Shown here piece after piece: positions 9,144 to 17,991 of a stretch of DNA of 64,000 nucleotides. Where the stretch lies: assembly GCA_947567595.1 (NCBI GenBank), contig CANOMQ010000003.1, forward strand, positions 78,269 through 142,268, given 5' to 3'. A program made the translations under genes and the position numbers. Each line of letters begins with the position of its first letter. Within the stretch, counting starts at the first letter, position 1. The DNA comes from an uncultured Lachnospiraceae bacterium (lineage in GTDB: Bacteria > Bacillota > Clostridia > Lachnospirales > Lachnospiraceae). The notes beneath the pieces are model-generated. The model was not told the origin of the DNA and searched no databases. It saw only the letters and a program-made list of their open reading frames with translations.

Positions 9144-9184
9144 AAGAAGGCTGTCTTTCCTGTTCAGACAAAGCCTTCTTTTTG
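9144..9184. terminator. Bidirectional terminator between convergent genes
   Basis: Inverted repeat AAGAAGGCT (9144-9152) and AGCCTTCTT (9172-9180), with an inner GTCT/AGAC pairing, is flanked by an A-run on one side and a T-run on the other. It can end both the NYN gene (+) and the exporter operon (-). Confidence 0.85.
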
Positions 9185-9201
9185 TGTTTCGAACTTATAT
9201 T

Positions 9202-10449
9202 CTATTCATGTCTTAACGCCTCAATCGGGCTAAGCTTTGCCGCCTTTCTTGCGGGATAAATGCCAAAGAAAATACCAATCAGCGACGAAAATCCGGTCGC
9301 CACAAGAATGACCTTCGGGTCAATGACCGCCTGCATATTGCCCATTCCCATGCTTGACGCGATACTGCAAATTCCCCTTGCGCCCATAATCCCGAGCACA
9401 ATCCCGACAAAGCCGCCAATCAGCGTGATAATCACCGCCTCCATCAGAAACTGGAACAAAATCGAGCCGGTCTTTGCACCGAGCGCCTTTCGGATACCGA
9501 TTTCCTTTGTCCGCTCCGTCACCGACACGAGCATGATGTTCATAACGCCGATACCGCCTACAATCAGCGCAATGCCTGCCACCAGCATGATAAAAATGGT
9601 AACGTAATTTAAAATATCACTGATCATGCCGACCTGACTTGCCATATCCATGCTCTGTATATAGTCCTTTCCGCGCACATTGTATCTTGCCTCAAGCAAA
9701 TTCTGCACCTGCCTTGAAATATCCGTCACGTATTCGGAAGAATCCGCGAAAATAATAAACGAGCTAAACTCCTCCGTATAATATCCGTACAGCTCCTCCA
9801 ACAGCGTAATCGGAATTTCCATCGTCACATCGCCGTAGCTTCCCATTGTCATATCCTTTGCAAGGGAGTCGTCGTCCCTTTTGACGCCCACAATCGTAAA
9901 ATCCTCCGTGACGCCCCACATGCTCATGCTCAAATCAAGCCCCACGACGTCCGTCGTACCAAACAGCTTCTTTGCGCCGCGCTCGTTAATCACGCACACC
10001 TTTGCGCCGCTCTGACTCTCGGTTTTGTTGAAATAACGCCCTTTCGCAATTGGAGCACCGTCGTAAAACTGCATGGACTCGTTGCCAAACATCGGCGCAA
10101 CGCTGAACGTCCCCTTTGTCGTCTGCGCACTGCCGTTTGCCCCCATACGCCAAATATCCGTCGCGCCTTTTACGTGCGGCACTTTCTCGTAAATCGCATC
10201 AATGTCGTCGTCATTAAACATAATGCTGTCCGCCTCGTCCGCCGGAACGTCCGCGTAAATCTGAATAAATCCGCCGACCAGCGCGTCAAGCTGTCCGCTG
10301 ATACCGACCTTAAAGCCGTTTCCTGCCGACACAATCAGGATAACCGACGAAATACCGATAATGATACCAAGCATTGTCAGAAAGGAACGCGCCTTGTTGC
10401 TCTTGATATTCATCAGGGCGATTTTGATATATTCCCATAACCTAGCCAT
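9202..10449 (-). CDS. MacB-like ABC transporter permease
   Basis: Membrane permease of a type VII (MacB/LolCE-like) tripartite exporter, 415 residues from ATG 10449. The first helix (about 22-42, within SFLTMLGIIIGISSVIL) is followed by a large extracytoplasmic MacB_PCD domain of about 230 residues. Three C-terminal helices form an FtsX domain with the typical TERTKEIGIRKALGA motif. The ATG overlaps the adaptor stop by 8 bp (ATGGCTAG) and is preceded by GAGGGTGAG. It is the last of three co-translated genes. Such systems export peptides, antibiotics or lipoproteins; the substrate cannot be read from the sequence. Confidence 0.92.
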   Translation of the reverse strand: MARLWEYIKIALMNIKSNKARSFLTMLGIIIGISSVILIVSAGNGFKVGISGQLDALVGGFIQIYADVPADEADSIMFNDDDIDAIYEKVPHVKGATDIWRMGANGSAQTTKGTFSVAPMFGNESMQFYDGAPIAKGRYFNKTESQSGAKVCVINERGAKKLFGTTDVVGLDLSMSMWGVTEDFTIVGVKRDDDSLAKDMTMGSYGDVTMEIPITLLEELYGYYTEEFSSFIIFADSSEYVTDISRQVQNLLEARYNVRGKDYIQSMDMASQVGMISDILNYVTIFIMLVAGIALIVGGIGVMNIMLVSVTERTKEIGIRKALGAKTGSILFQFLMEAVIITLIGGFVGIVLGIMGARGICSIASSMGMGNMQAVIDPKVILVATGFSSLIGIFFGIYPARKAAKLSPIEALRHE

Positions 10450-12031
10450 TGTCCGTCTCACCCTCCGTCTGTGTCTGCGTCTCCATATTTTCATCAGTGC
10501 CCGCTTCGCCGCCCATATCACTCATGTCAGGCGAAGGCATACCTGTCACTGCCATGCCCTCGTCCAGCCCTGAACCATAGACTGCGGTCGTCACAATCTC
10601 CTGACCGAGGGAAAGACCGTCCAGAATCTGTATGTAAGCCTCCGACGAAATGCCGATTGTCACATATTGCTTCACCAAAGCGCCATTCTCAATCAGATAG
10701 CAGAATGCGCCCTGACTGTCCACGTTCACCGCCTCGACGGGAACCTGCATAACGCCCTTTTCGCTTGCCGTCAAAATCTTGAGCTTTGCGTCAAGACCAA
10801 GATAAATGTTCTCGTCGGGATTATCGATATGTACCTGCGCCGCAACCGTCGCCGTACCGGACGAATTTTCCTCCGCGATATGGTTGATTTTTGTCACCGA
10901 ACCCGTGTAGCTTTTGCCCGAAATGATAATCTCCGCAGGCTGCCCGATGGCAAGCGTCTCAAGCGCGTATTTCGACGCCTGAAACTCGACGCACACATCG
11001 TCAATGCTCTCAAGCACCAAGCACTTTGTGCCCTCCTGCACCGGAGCGCCCTCTTCCACGGCAAGCTCGGAAACAACGCCGTTGTAGCCCGCCGTAAAGC
11101 CGTTTAACGCTTCTTCGTATTTTTTCTGCGCGTCCTCACTTTCCAACACCGCCTTTTCCCTGTTTAACTCATATCCTGCCATCTTCGTGCCGTTTTCCAA
11201 AGCAGCCTCCGCACTTGACTTGGCGCTTTTTGCCTCGGTAAGCAGCTCCTCATAATCCGCGAGGTCTTTCTTTGCCTGTGTCAGAAGCTTCTCCCAGCCA
11301 TAATCCGTCTTATAGTCCGAAAGCAGACTCAGCTCATTGTTCAGCTTGTTCAGCTCATTCTGTTTTTCGACCTTCTTGCGCGTCAGCGCGTCAAAATCCG
11401 TGTCCTCCTCCGGTACCTGCATTGCCAAATCGTACGCGTTCATTTCCTTTTCCGTACTGTAAATCTTTGCATACAAATCCGCACGCTTTAGCGCCGTTAC
11501 ATCCGTAATGCCGTTTGTCAAATCGTCAATGTACTGCTCATAGCGGTCAACCGTCTCCTGATACGTTGCAATGTCCGCCTCTGCCTGTGTCAGCTTTGCG
11601 CGCTGCTCGTTATTGTACTGCACGGTTGAATTGTAATCCGCTGAGCTGATTTTGCCCTCCAGCTCGCTTTTCTGCTTTGCGTAGGCAACCGCCTCCTTGT
11701 CAAAGCACAAGAGCACGTCGCCTGTCTTAACGATGTCGCCCTTTTCCACCTCGATTTCCTCCACCTTCGCGTCCGCGGGCGCAAAAAATGTCGTTGACTC
11801 CTCCGCCATCACCTTGCCGCTGATACTAAGCTGCGTGTCAATGTCGCCTGTCGATACGGTCTGCGTGTACACCGGAATGCCCTGCGCCGCATTCTTGGAC
11901 GCAAGGACGCTGCGCGCGATAAGGATTAGTACAATCACCACCGGAATGGCGATTTTGAGCCATTTCTTCTTGCGCTTTGGCGTGTGCTTTGCGCCCTCAT
12001 TGTTTTTTGCTTTTTTCTCGTTCTTACGCAT
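10442..12031 (-). CDS. HlyD/MacA-family efflux adaptor
   Basis: Membrane-fusion subunit of the same exporter, 529 residues. A basic start is followed by one membrane helix (about 23-43). Then come a split biotinyl-lipoyl domain (ADAKVEEIEVEKGDIVKTGD and GVVSELAVEEGAPVQEG), a long coiled-coil hairpin between them (about 130-300, rich in Lys/Glu/Ala), and beta-barrel and membrane-proximal domains. The C-terminal 40 residues are Met/Glu/Thr-rich and probably disordered. The gene overlaps the ATPase end by 8 bp and has GGAGGAAACAGACA before its ATG. In a Gram-positive cell it would bridge the permease to the wall space rather than to an outer membrane. Confidence 0.92.
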   Translation of the reverse strand: MRKNEKKAKNNEGAKHTPKRKKKWLKIAIPVVIVLILIARSVLASKNAAQGIPVYTQTVSTGDIDTQLSISGKVMAEESTTFFAPADAKVEEIEVEKGDIVKTGDVLLCFDKEAVAYAKQKSELEGKISSADYNSTVQYNNEQRAKLTQAEADIATYQETVDRYEQYIDDLTNGITDVTALKRADLYAKIYSTEKEMNAYDLAMQVPEEDTDFDALTRKKVEKQNELNKLNNELSLLSDYKTDYGWEKLLTQAKKDLADYEELLTEAKSAKSSAEAALENGTKMAGYELNREKAVLESEDAQKKYEEALNGFTAGYNGVVSELAVEEGAPVQEGTKCLVLESIDDVCVEFQASKYALETLAIGQPAEIIISGKSYTGSVTKINHIAEENSSGTATVAAQVHIDNPDENIYLGLDAKLKILTASEKGVMQVPVEAVNVDSQGAFCYLIENGALVKQYVTIGISSEAYIQILDGLSLGQEIVTTAVYGSGLDEGMAVTGMPSPDMSDMGGEAGTDENMETQTQTEGETDNG

Positions 12032-12767
12032 TGTCTGTTTCCTCCCCTGTTATTTCTTCCTCAATTTGTGTCACAATCTGTTTGGTGTCCGCCACGATTT
12101 TGCCGTCGCGGATTTGAATGACGCGGTCTGCCTGTTCCGCAATCTCGTTGTCATGCGTAATCAGAATGACCGTTCTGCCCTCGCTGTGCAGCTCCCGTAA
12201 AATCTGCATGATTTCCTTTGTGGAATTGGAGTCCAGATTTCCGGTCGGCTCATCGGCAAGGATAATCGGCGGCGCCTGCGCAATCGCCCTTGCAATCGCC
12301 ACCCTCTGCTGCTGCCCGCCCGACATCTGCGCCGGTTTATGGTCAAGACGGTGCGCAAGCCCTACCTTTTCGAGTGCGTTCAGCGCAAGCCGCTCCCGCT
12401 CCTTTTTGCCCACGCCGCGGTAGATAAGCGGCAGCGTGACATTTTCCACGGCGGTCAGGTTCTGAATTAAGTTAAAGCCCTGAAAGATAAACCCGATTTC
12501 CCTGTTGCGCACGTCCGAAAGCTCATCGTCGTTCATGTCGGACACGTCAACGCCGTGCAGCGTATAGGTTCCGGTTGTCGGCACGTCGAGGCAGCCGAGC
12601 ATATTCATTAAGGTTGACTTCCCCGAACCCGAATGCCCGATAATGGCGACAAACTCCTGCTCGCAGATGGTGAGGTCCACGCCGTCGAGCGCGCGCACCT
12701 CGTTCTCGCCGGGGTTATAGATTTTGCGCATATCGCTGATTTCGATTAATGTGTTTTCCGTTTTCAT
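12024..12767 (-). CDS. MacB/LolD-type ABC transporter ATPase
   Basis: Cytoplasmic ATPase, 247 residues, first gene of the exporter operon. All motifs are intact: Walker [10 protein letters not shown] (about 44-52), Q-loop FQGFNL, signature [14 protein letters not shown] (about 148-161), Walker [13 protein letters not shown] and the switch histidine in LITHDNE. The [10 protein letters not shown] block is characteristic of the MacB/LolD branch. The ATG has only a weak ribosome site and follows a leader packed with tandem repeats of about 10 bp (12773-12849). The three genes overlap by 8 bp at each junction, implying fixed stoichiometry through translational coupling. Confidence 0.95.
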   Translation of the reverse strand: MKTENTLIEISDMRKIYNPGENEVRALDGVDLTICEQEFVAIIGHSGSGKSTLMNMLGCLDVPTTGTYTLHGVDVSDMNDDELSDVRNREIGFIFQGFNLIQNLTAVENVTLPLIYRGVGKKERERLALNALEKVGLAHRLDHKPAQMSGGQQQRVAIARAIAQAPPIILADEPTGNLDSNSTKEIMQILRELHSEGRTVILITHDNEIAEQADRVIQIRDGKIVADTKQIVTQIEEEITGEETDNA

Positions 12768-12772
12768 TTTTT

Positions 12773-12849
12773 ATGCCTTTCTATGACTTTTCATGGTTTT
12801 CATGACTTTGTGTGGCTTATCATGGCTTATTATGACTTGCCATGACTGT
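12773..12849 (-). repeat. Eight degenerate ~10-bp tandem repeats in exporter leader
   Basis: On the plus strand, units of the form ATG(A/G)CTT start at 12773, 12783, 12793, 12802, 12812 (GTGGC variant), 12822, 12832 and 12842, with steps of 10, 10, 9, 10, 10, 10 and 10 bp. On the transcribed strand the consensus is AAG(T/C)CAT plus three bases. They lie between a candidate promoter and the ATPase start codon. The helical phasing resembles a cooperative operator array, but no regulator has been identified. Confidence 0.75.
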
Positions 12850-12891
12850 AAATTTTGTAAATTTTTCCCCATACGGTTTTCTTAGTTTTTT

Positions 12892-12920
12892 ATCATAGCA
12901 CTGTTGTTTTATTTTGTCTT
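12892..12920 (-). promoter_or_regulatory. Candidate promoter of the exporter operon
   Basis: Minus-strand AAGACA (12915-12920) and TATGAT (12892-12897) are 17 bp apart, upstream of the tandem-repeat leader. The -35 box is imperfect. The remaining part of the 12768-13298 gap (about 12921-13222) is AT-rich, and I see no credible gene or structured RNA in it. Confidence 0.5.
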
Positions 12921-13222
12921 TAATATTTTCTTAATTTTAGTTTAATTTGTGACTTCTTAAAATTTTATAAAAGATGGGGGTGTTTTATAAAATTTTTATG
13001 AAGGAATGGTTGTATTTTTATAAAATTCCGCGTTTGTCTGTATTAGTACAATTGGCACAGATTGAATATATCTCATTTTTTAGCAGATGTCAATATTCTG
13101 CTTTCGTCGGTTTGTGCCATACAAAGTATCTCATAGAAATCTTTCTGTATTCTTTCAAATTGGAGAGGGAAATCTAACAGTTTTGTAAGATTTTCGGGGA
13201 ACCGGACAGCGCAGATGTTTTC

Positions 13223-13251
13223 TTTACATTCTTGAATGGCAATGCTAAAAT
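13223..13251 (+). promoter_or_regulatory. Sigma-A promoter of the first AAA/nuclease paralogue
   Basis: TTTACA (13223-13228) and TAAAAT (13246-13251) are separated by 17 bp, about 48 bp before the start codon at 13299. Confidence 0.65.
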
Positions 13252-13298
13252 AAGATTAACAAAATGATAATAAGGTTTCAAAATCGGGAGGGCGCAAA

Positions 13299-14888
13299 AT
13301 GCAGCGGTATTTTAACACAGAAGGACAGTGCAAGCCGGACGTACACTACATGGTAGGGCTTGAGGACAGGCTGGACAAAATAAAACGCTTATATGTTGAC
13401 AGAGGAAAATACTTTGTCATCAACAGGGGCAGGCAGTATGGAAAAACAACCACACTCCGACTTCTGACCGCGTATCTAAAAGACGAGTATATTGCCCTTT
13501 TTATCGACTTCCAAAAAATCGGAACAGAAGAATTTCAGAATGCCGCGACTTTTATTCCTGCCTTTATTGATTTATTTTCCACAGCATTTCATAGAACAAA
13601 CACAGCACAGCAGGATGAATTGCTCCAGCCATTGATGGATATGCTGGAAAATGAAAAAAACCTGAGTCTGCGTGAACTGTTTACCCGGCTTGGCAGGCTT
13701 TGCGAAAACGCCCCAAAGCCTGTTGTGCTCATGATTGACGAGGTGGACAGTGCGTCCAACAATCAGGTATTTCTTGACTTTCTCGCCGTGCTTAGAGGGT
13801 GCTACCTTGACCGGGATAATAGTCCTATTTTCCAGTCCGTAATTCTTGCCGGAGTGTATGATATTAAAAATTTAAAGCTGAAATTACGACCGGACTCGAA
13901 ACATCAATATAATAGTCCATGGAACATTGCAGCGGATTTTAATATTGATATGGGATTCAGTGCCAGACAAATTGCGGATATGCTTGGTGCATATGAAGCG
14001 GATTATCAAACAGGTATGGATGTTGCGGCAGTTGCAAAGGAAATCTACCAATACACCTCGGGATACCCCTACTTGGTATCGGCTATTTGTAAAATGATGG
14101 ACGAAAGACTGCCGGAGTTTAAGGAGTTTGCAGATGGCAGGGTTTGGTGCAGGGACGGGATTGTGGCAGCAGTAAATATAATACTAAAATCCAATACGCC
14201 ACTGTTTGACAGCATGACAAAACAGCTTGATACCTACAAGGATTTACGGCAAACGGCTGAAGAAATTTTGTATTTAGGAAAACCCATATCTTATAGCCCC
14301 GATATAAAATCCATAAATATCGGTGCGATGTTTGGTTATTTCAAAGAAGAAAATGGTCATGTGATGATTGCCAACCGCATTTTTGAAATGCGGATGTTAA
14401 ATATGTTTATTGCAGCAGAGTCGTTGGACAGTACTGCATTCGCATATGGTCAGCGTGACAGAAACCAGTTTGTCAGGAACGGAAAGCTTGATATGGATTT
14501 AGTGTTAGAAAAATTCGTAGAATACTTTCACGATATTTATGGCGATAATGATGAAAAATTCATCGAAGCTTACGGAAGAAAGTTTTTCCTTCTATATTTG
14601 AAACCAATTATCAATGGCACGGGCAATTATTATTTGGAAGCACAGACGCGGGATTCCGGTCGGACGGATGTCATTATTGATTATTTAGGCGAGCAGTTTG
14701 TTGTGGAGCTGAAAATCCGGCATGGAACGGAATACAATGAGAGAGGCGAAGAACAGCTTATCGGCTATCTTGAATATTTCCATCGGAAAAAAGGGTATAT
14801 GCTTAGCTTTAATTTTAATAAGAAGAAACAAATCGGTGTAAAGACGATTACGCTTGGGGATAGAACAATTATTGAGGCGGTAGTCTGA
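13299..14888 (+). CDS. AAA-ATPase with C-terminal PD-(D/E)XK nuclease domain, copy 1
   Basis: 529 residues, matching the AAA-ATPase_like plus PDDEXK_9 architecture. An N-terminal signature (FNTEGQCKPDVHYM) leads into Walker A GRQYGKTT (44-51) and Walker B VVLMIDE (142-148). A conserved sensor-like block ILAGVYDIKNLKL (182-194) is followed by HQYNSPWNIAADF. The C-terminal nuclease fold has Glu447, Asp457 (GRTDV), Glu470-x-Lys472 (VELKI) and Gln486, so catalysis looks possible. The start has GGGAGGGCG upstream. The family is widespread in Bacteroidetes and Lachnospiraceae, usually in several copies, with no established function. It is convergent with copy 2, and copy 3 is at 37155-38744. Confidence 0.88.
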   Translation: MQRYFNTEGQCKPDVHYMVGLEDRLDKIKRLYVDRGKYFVINRGRQYGKTTTLRLLTAYLKDEYIALFIDFQKIGTEEFQNAATFIPAFIDLFSTAFHRTNTAQQDELLQPLMDMLENEKNLSLRELFTRLGRLCENAPKPVVLMIDEVDSASNNQVFLDFLAVLRGCYLDRDNSPIFQSVILAGVYDIKNLKLKLRPDSKHQYNSPWNIAADFNIDMGFSARQIADMLGAYEADYQTGMDVAAVAKEIYQYTSGYPYLVSAICKMMDERLPEFKEFADGRVWCRDGIVAAVNIILKSNTPLFDSMTKQLDTYKDLRQTAEEILYLGKPISYSPDIKSINIGAMFGYFKEENGHVMIANRIFEMRMLNMFIAAESLDSTAFAYGQRDRNQFVRNGKLDMDLVLEKFVEYFHDIYGDNDEKFIEAYGRKFFLLYLKPIINGTGNYYLEAQTRDSGRTDVIIDYLGEQFVVELKIRHGTEYNERGEEQLIGYLEYFHRKKGYMLSFNFNKKKQIGVKTITLGDRTIIEAVV

Positions 14889-14969
14889 TTTTTACGATCT
14901 GCTTTTTTGTATGCTAAAGAAGCTATTCAGAAATGTTTTGGGATTTATTTTTCAGATACTTAGGACATC

Positions 14970-15015
14970 AAAAAGCCTGATAGAAGCTGTAAAATCGCTT
15001 TTTATCAGGCTTTTT
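14970..15015. terminator. Bidirectional terminator between AAA/nuclease copies 1 and 2
   Basis: Perfect 13-bp inverted repeat AAAAAGCCTGATA (14970-14982) and TATCAGGCTTTTT (15003-15015), ending in A/T runs on both sides. It serves both convergent paralogues. Confidence 0.88.
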
Positions 15016-15052
15016 GTCGTCAATATTTTATTCGTACCATAGCTTACATAGC

Positions 15053-16639
15053 TTACACAACCGCTTCCACAATCACTTTATCGCCAATTTGGATTTCCCG
15101 CACTCCTGTTTCCTTATTTTTGTTAAAGTTAAAACTCAACATATAGCCCTTATCCTTATGGTAATAATCCAAATAATCCGTAAGCTGTCGTTCGCCTCTT
15201 TCGTTGTATTCACTGCCATGCCAAATTTTCAGCTCAACGATGAACTGTTCCCCAAGATAATCAACTATGACATCCGTCCGCCGTTCATCCCTTGTCTGTG
15301 CCTCAATGTAGTAATTCCCTGTTCCGTTGATGATGGGCTTTAAATATATCAGGAAAATCTTTCGTCCCTGTTTTTCAATCAATTTTTCATCTTTCTGCCC
15401 GTAAATTTCAGTAAAATACGTGACAAACTTTTTCAGCACCAGCTCCATGTCAAGCATGTTGTCCTTTATAAAGCCAATCCTGTCACTGCCTCCCTGTGCA
15501 TAAACATCACTGTTGATTGCTTCCTTTGCCATGAACATGTTTAAAAGACACATTTCAAACATCCTGTTAGCGATTGCCACATGACCGTTTTCTTCCTTCA
15601 AAAAGCCAAACATATTGCCTAAGTTAATGGATTTCTCTTCAAGGCTGAACGGTATTTTCTTACCGCAATATATAATGTCCTCCACGATTTTATACAAATC
15701 AGCATATGTGTCAAGCTGCTTTGCCATGCTTTCAAACAGTGGAGAGCTTTTCTTCAATATAATGCTTACCGCCTTCTCAATGCCCTGCTTCGTCCATGTT
15801 TTTTGCATTGTTTCAAAGCCCTCGGTTCCAATAATCTTTTCATCTAGCTGTTTGCAGATTGAGGAAACGAGAACGGGGTAACCTGATGTGTATTGATAAA
15901 TCTCCTCTGCCACACCTTGGACATCCATTGCGGTCTGATGGTCCACTTCGTATTCTTCGAGCATTTTTGCAATCTGCAGCGGTGAAAAACTCATGTCAAT
16001 GTCAAAATCAGCAGCTATGTTCCACGGACTGTTGTACTGATGCTGCGAGTCAGGGCGCAGTTTTAATTTTAGATTTTTTATATCGTACACACCAGCAAGA
16101 ATAACAGAGTGGAAAATTGGTGTTTTGTCACGTTTTAAATAATAGCCTCTTAGTTGTGCGAGGAAATCGATGAATACCTGATTGTTTGATGCACTGTCTA
16201 TTTCATCTATCATTAATACAATCGGGAGCGAACTCATTTCACACATCCTGCTCAGACACGCAAACAAAGCTTTCAGACTAGTGCCCTTTTTTTCAATAAA
16301 TTCTTCCAGTACTTTTAAAGCTATATCATAATCCAATTTGTTAAATTGAAACGCTTGAAGAAGCACTTCCCCAAAAGCATGCACAAACGTAGGTTCATCC
16401 ACAAAATCCCCAGTTCCAAGCTGCTGAAAATCAAGCGACAGCACAATATAATCGTCCTTTAGATATTCCTCCAAAGCACTCAGTGTCGTAGTTTTTCCAT
16501 ATTGGCGTCCCCTGTTGATGACAAAATAGCTGCCATAATCAATAAAATCTTCCTTGATTTTTTTTAACCTGTCATCCAGCTGAACCATATAATGTCTTTT
16601 CGGACTGCATGAACCTGTTATATTAAACCTGCGCTTCAT
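15053..16639 (-). CDS. AAA-ATPase with C-terminal PD-(D/E)XK nuclease domain, copy 2
   Basis: 528 residues from ATG 16639, chosen because GGAGGAAGAAGAG lies just before it. A longer GTG frame would place that site inside the gene. It has the same order of motifs as copy 1: FNITGSCSPKRHYM, GRQYGKTT, VLMIDEIDSASNN, ILAGVYDIKNLKL, HQYNSPWNIAADF, then the nuclease motifs YIEAQTRD, RRTDVIVDY and VELKI. All ATPase and nuclease key residues are kept. Most divergence from copy 1 falls in the helical region after Walker A (about 80-130). An extended -10 element TGGTATAAT lies at about 16689-16697. It faces copy 1 across a shared terminator. Confidence 0.88.
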   Translation of the reverse strand: MKRRFNITGSCSPKRHYMVQLDDRLKKIKEDFIDYGSYFVINRGRQYGKTTTLSALEEYLKDDYIVLSLDFQQLGTGDFVDEPTFVHAFGEVLLQAFQFNKLDYDIALKVLEEFIEKKGTSLKALFACLSRMCEMSSLPIVLMIDEIDSASNNQVFIDFLAQLRGYYLKRDKTPIFHSVILAGVYDIKNLKLKLRPDSQHQYNSPWNIAADFDIDMSFSPLQIAKMLEEYEVDHQTAMDVQGVAEEIYQYTSGYPVLVSSICKQLDEKIIGTEGFETMQKTWTKQGIEKAVSIILKKSSPLFESMAKQLDTYADLYKIVEDIIYCGKKIPFSLEEKSINLGNMFGFLKEENGHVAIANRMFEMCLLNMFMAKEAINSDVYAQGGSDRIGFIKDNMLDMELVLKKFVTYFTEIYGQKDEKLIEKQGRKIFLIYLKPIINGTGNYYIEAQTRDERRTDVIVDYLGEQFIVELKIWHGSEYNERGERQLTDYLDYYHKDKGYMLSFNFNKNKETGVREIQIGDKVIVEAVV

Positions 16640-16747
16640 CTCTTCTTCCTCCGGCACATGAAATAATTGCTATGGTAATTATTTTAACATTATACCAAAG
16701 ATATGTAAACAGATGAAAAAGCTTAATTCCCCCGCACCTTATGCCAA

Positions 16748-17794
16748 TTATGTTGTTATCATTACCTTAATATAATCTTCCCTTTTGTCGCGCATAAGTA
16801 GAAAGCCGTCTTCCGCGTTTTGGAGGAGTAATCCATGGGAAATCAGCTCTTTTGGAAGTATTTTTTTGTGTTCCAGTCTTTCCAGCACATAATGCCAGTC
16901 ATCGTTACTTTCATGCGTAAAGGACGAGTTCCATGTTCCTGTTATCGTGAGCTGGTTTCGCAGGATTTTCCAGTAAACCGGTTTTTCCAGTGTCATGTCC
17001 GAGTATGGGTTGCCGACCATGCAGATACGCCCCTGTGGTGCCGTCAGGTCAACCGCCTGCGAAAAGGTCTCGTTTCTGCCCACGCACTCAAAAAATACAT
17101 CCGCGCCTGCTTTGTCCGTATGCCAGAGTATCCATTCGGGGACGTTTTCGGTCCTGCTGTCACAGTAACGGTTTGCATCAAGCCCGAGCCTTATGATTGT
17201 GTTTTTCTGGAATTCCTTGTTTCCTATTACAAGAATGTTCTCAATACCTGCCTCTCTTAGGAACAGGTACAGCAGCATTCCGATTGTTCCGAGACCTAAA
17301 ATGACAGCCGTGTCATTTTTATGCAGTTCTATCCGGCGCATTGCGTGTACTGCCACTGCCATCGGTTCGAGCATTGCCGCTTCCTCATACGATACGTTGT
17401 CGGGAAGTTCGATTAAATTCCATTCCGGCACTGCAACGTATTGCGCAAAGCCGCCGTCCCTGCGCGAGCCGAGGTAGCTGTAATTGCGGCATAATTCATA
17501 ATGGTGGTTCTGGCACTGTTTGCAGCTTCCACACGGGATAAGCGGGAAAATACCGACACGTCTGTTTTTCCAGTTTATGTCAGCCCCCTCTCCCGTTTCT
17601 GCCACCTGCCCTGAAAACTCATGCCCCGGTATCAGGGGGTGGGTATGCGCGCCTGTCCGGTATATCCTCGGAATGTCCGAGCCGCAGATGCCTGCCGCCT
17701 TTACCGCGACCAGTACCTGACCTTCTGCGGGCTGTGGCTTTTCCACATCTCCAAACCGTATCCTGTTCACGTCCTGTAAAACCCATGCTTTCAT
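16748..17794 (-). CDS. Zinc-dependent sugar-alcohol(-phosphate) dehydrogenase, GatD-like
   Basis: Medium-chain dehydrogenase of 348 residues from ATG 17794, with AAGGGGAACAT upstream; the longer open frame is non-coding leader. The catalytic zinc ligands are seen in AAGICGSDIPR and IPGHEFSG. The structural zinc site is the four-cysteine cluster CGSCKQCQNHHYELC. The NAD-binding segment is VILGLGTIGMLLYLF. The sequence CGSDIPRIYRTGAHTHPLIPGHEF resembles galactitol-1-phosphate 5-dehydrogenase, but sorbitol or ribitol-type substrates are not excluded. No PTS or transporter genes are adjacent, so the substrate is unassigned. A fragment of a cytidylyltransferase-like gene lies directly upstream. 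Confidence 0.88.
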   Translation of the reverse strand: MKAWVLQDVNRIRFGDVEKPQPAEGQVLVAVKAAGICGSDIPRIYRTGAHTHPLIPGHEFSGQVAETGEGADINWKNRRVGIFPLIPCGSCKQCQNHHYELCRNYSYLGSRRDGGFAQYVAVPEWNLIELPDNVSYEEAAMLEPMAVAVHAMRRIELHKNDTAVILGLGTIGMLLYLFLREAGIENILVIGNKEFQKNTIIRLGLDANRYCDSRTENVPEWILWHTDKAGADVFFECVGRNETFSQAVDLTAPQGRICMVGNPYSDMTLEKPVYWKILRNQLTITGTWNSSFTHESNDDWHYVLERLEHKKILPKELISHGLLLQNAEDGFLLMRDKREDYIKVMITT

Positions 17795-17805
17795 ATGTTC
17801 CCCTT

Positions 17806-17913
17806 TCAGCCTTCCGGATATCGTTCCTCTTCCTTTTGTTTTTTTACAATCTCCCTGAAGCGTTCCAAGTCTTCCGGGGTCGTAATCTCGCAGAATACCA
17901 AAATCCACGAAAT
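17806..17913 (-). pseudogene. 3' fragment of an IspD/TarI-like cytidylyltransferase gene
   Basis: A 35-codon open stretch reads ILVFCEITTPEDLERFREIV and continues to a charged tail and a TGA at 17806-17808, 11 bp before the gatD-like ATG. ITTPEDL is the characteristic C-terminal motif of IspD-type cytidylyltransferases. The frame is closed by a stop at 17914-17916, and the rest of such a gene (about 200 codons) is missing; the purF-like terminator begins there instead. I read this as the remnant of a deleted gene that once preceded the dehydrogenase. A chance match is possible because the fragment is short. Confidence 0.5.
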
Positions 17914-17930
17914 TTACAAACAATAGCACA

Positions 17931-17978
17931 AAAAACTGCTGCAGGCTATCACACCCCGATATTCCGCAGCAGTTTTTT
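17931..17978 (-). terminator. Terminator of the PurF-like gene
   Basis: AAAAACTGCTGC (17931-17942) pairs with GCAGCAGTTTTTT (17966-17978). On the minus strand the stem is followed by a T-run, just after the stop of the gene ending at 17992. Confidence 0.85.
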
Positions 17979-17991
17979 CTATGAAACTTTC

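Noticed and set aside
12974-13177. 67-codon plus-strand open frame in the gap before AAA/nuclease copy 1
   Set aside because: AT-rich, no ribosome site, low-complexity hydrophobic product and it ends before the real promoter of the next gene; likely chance.
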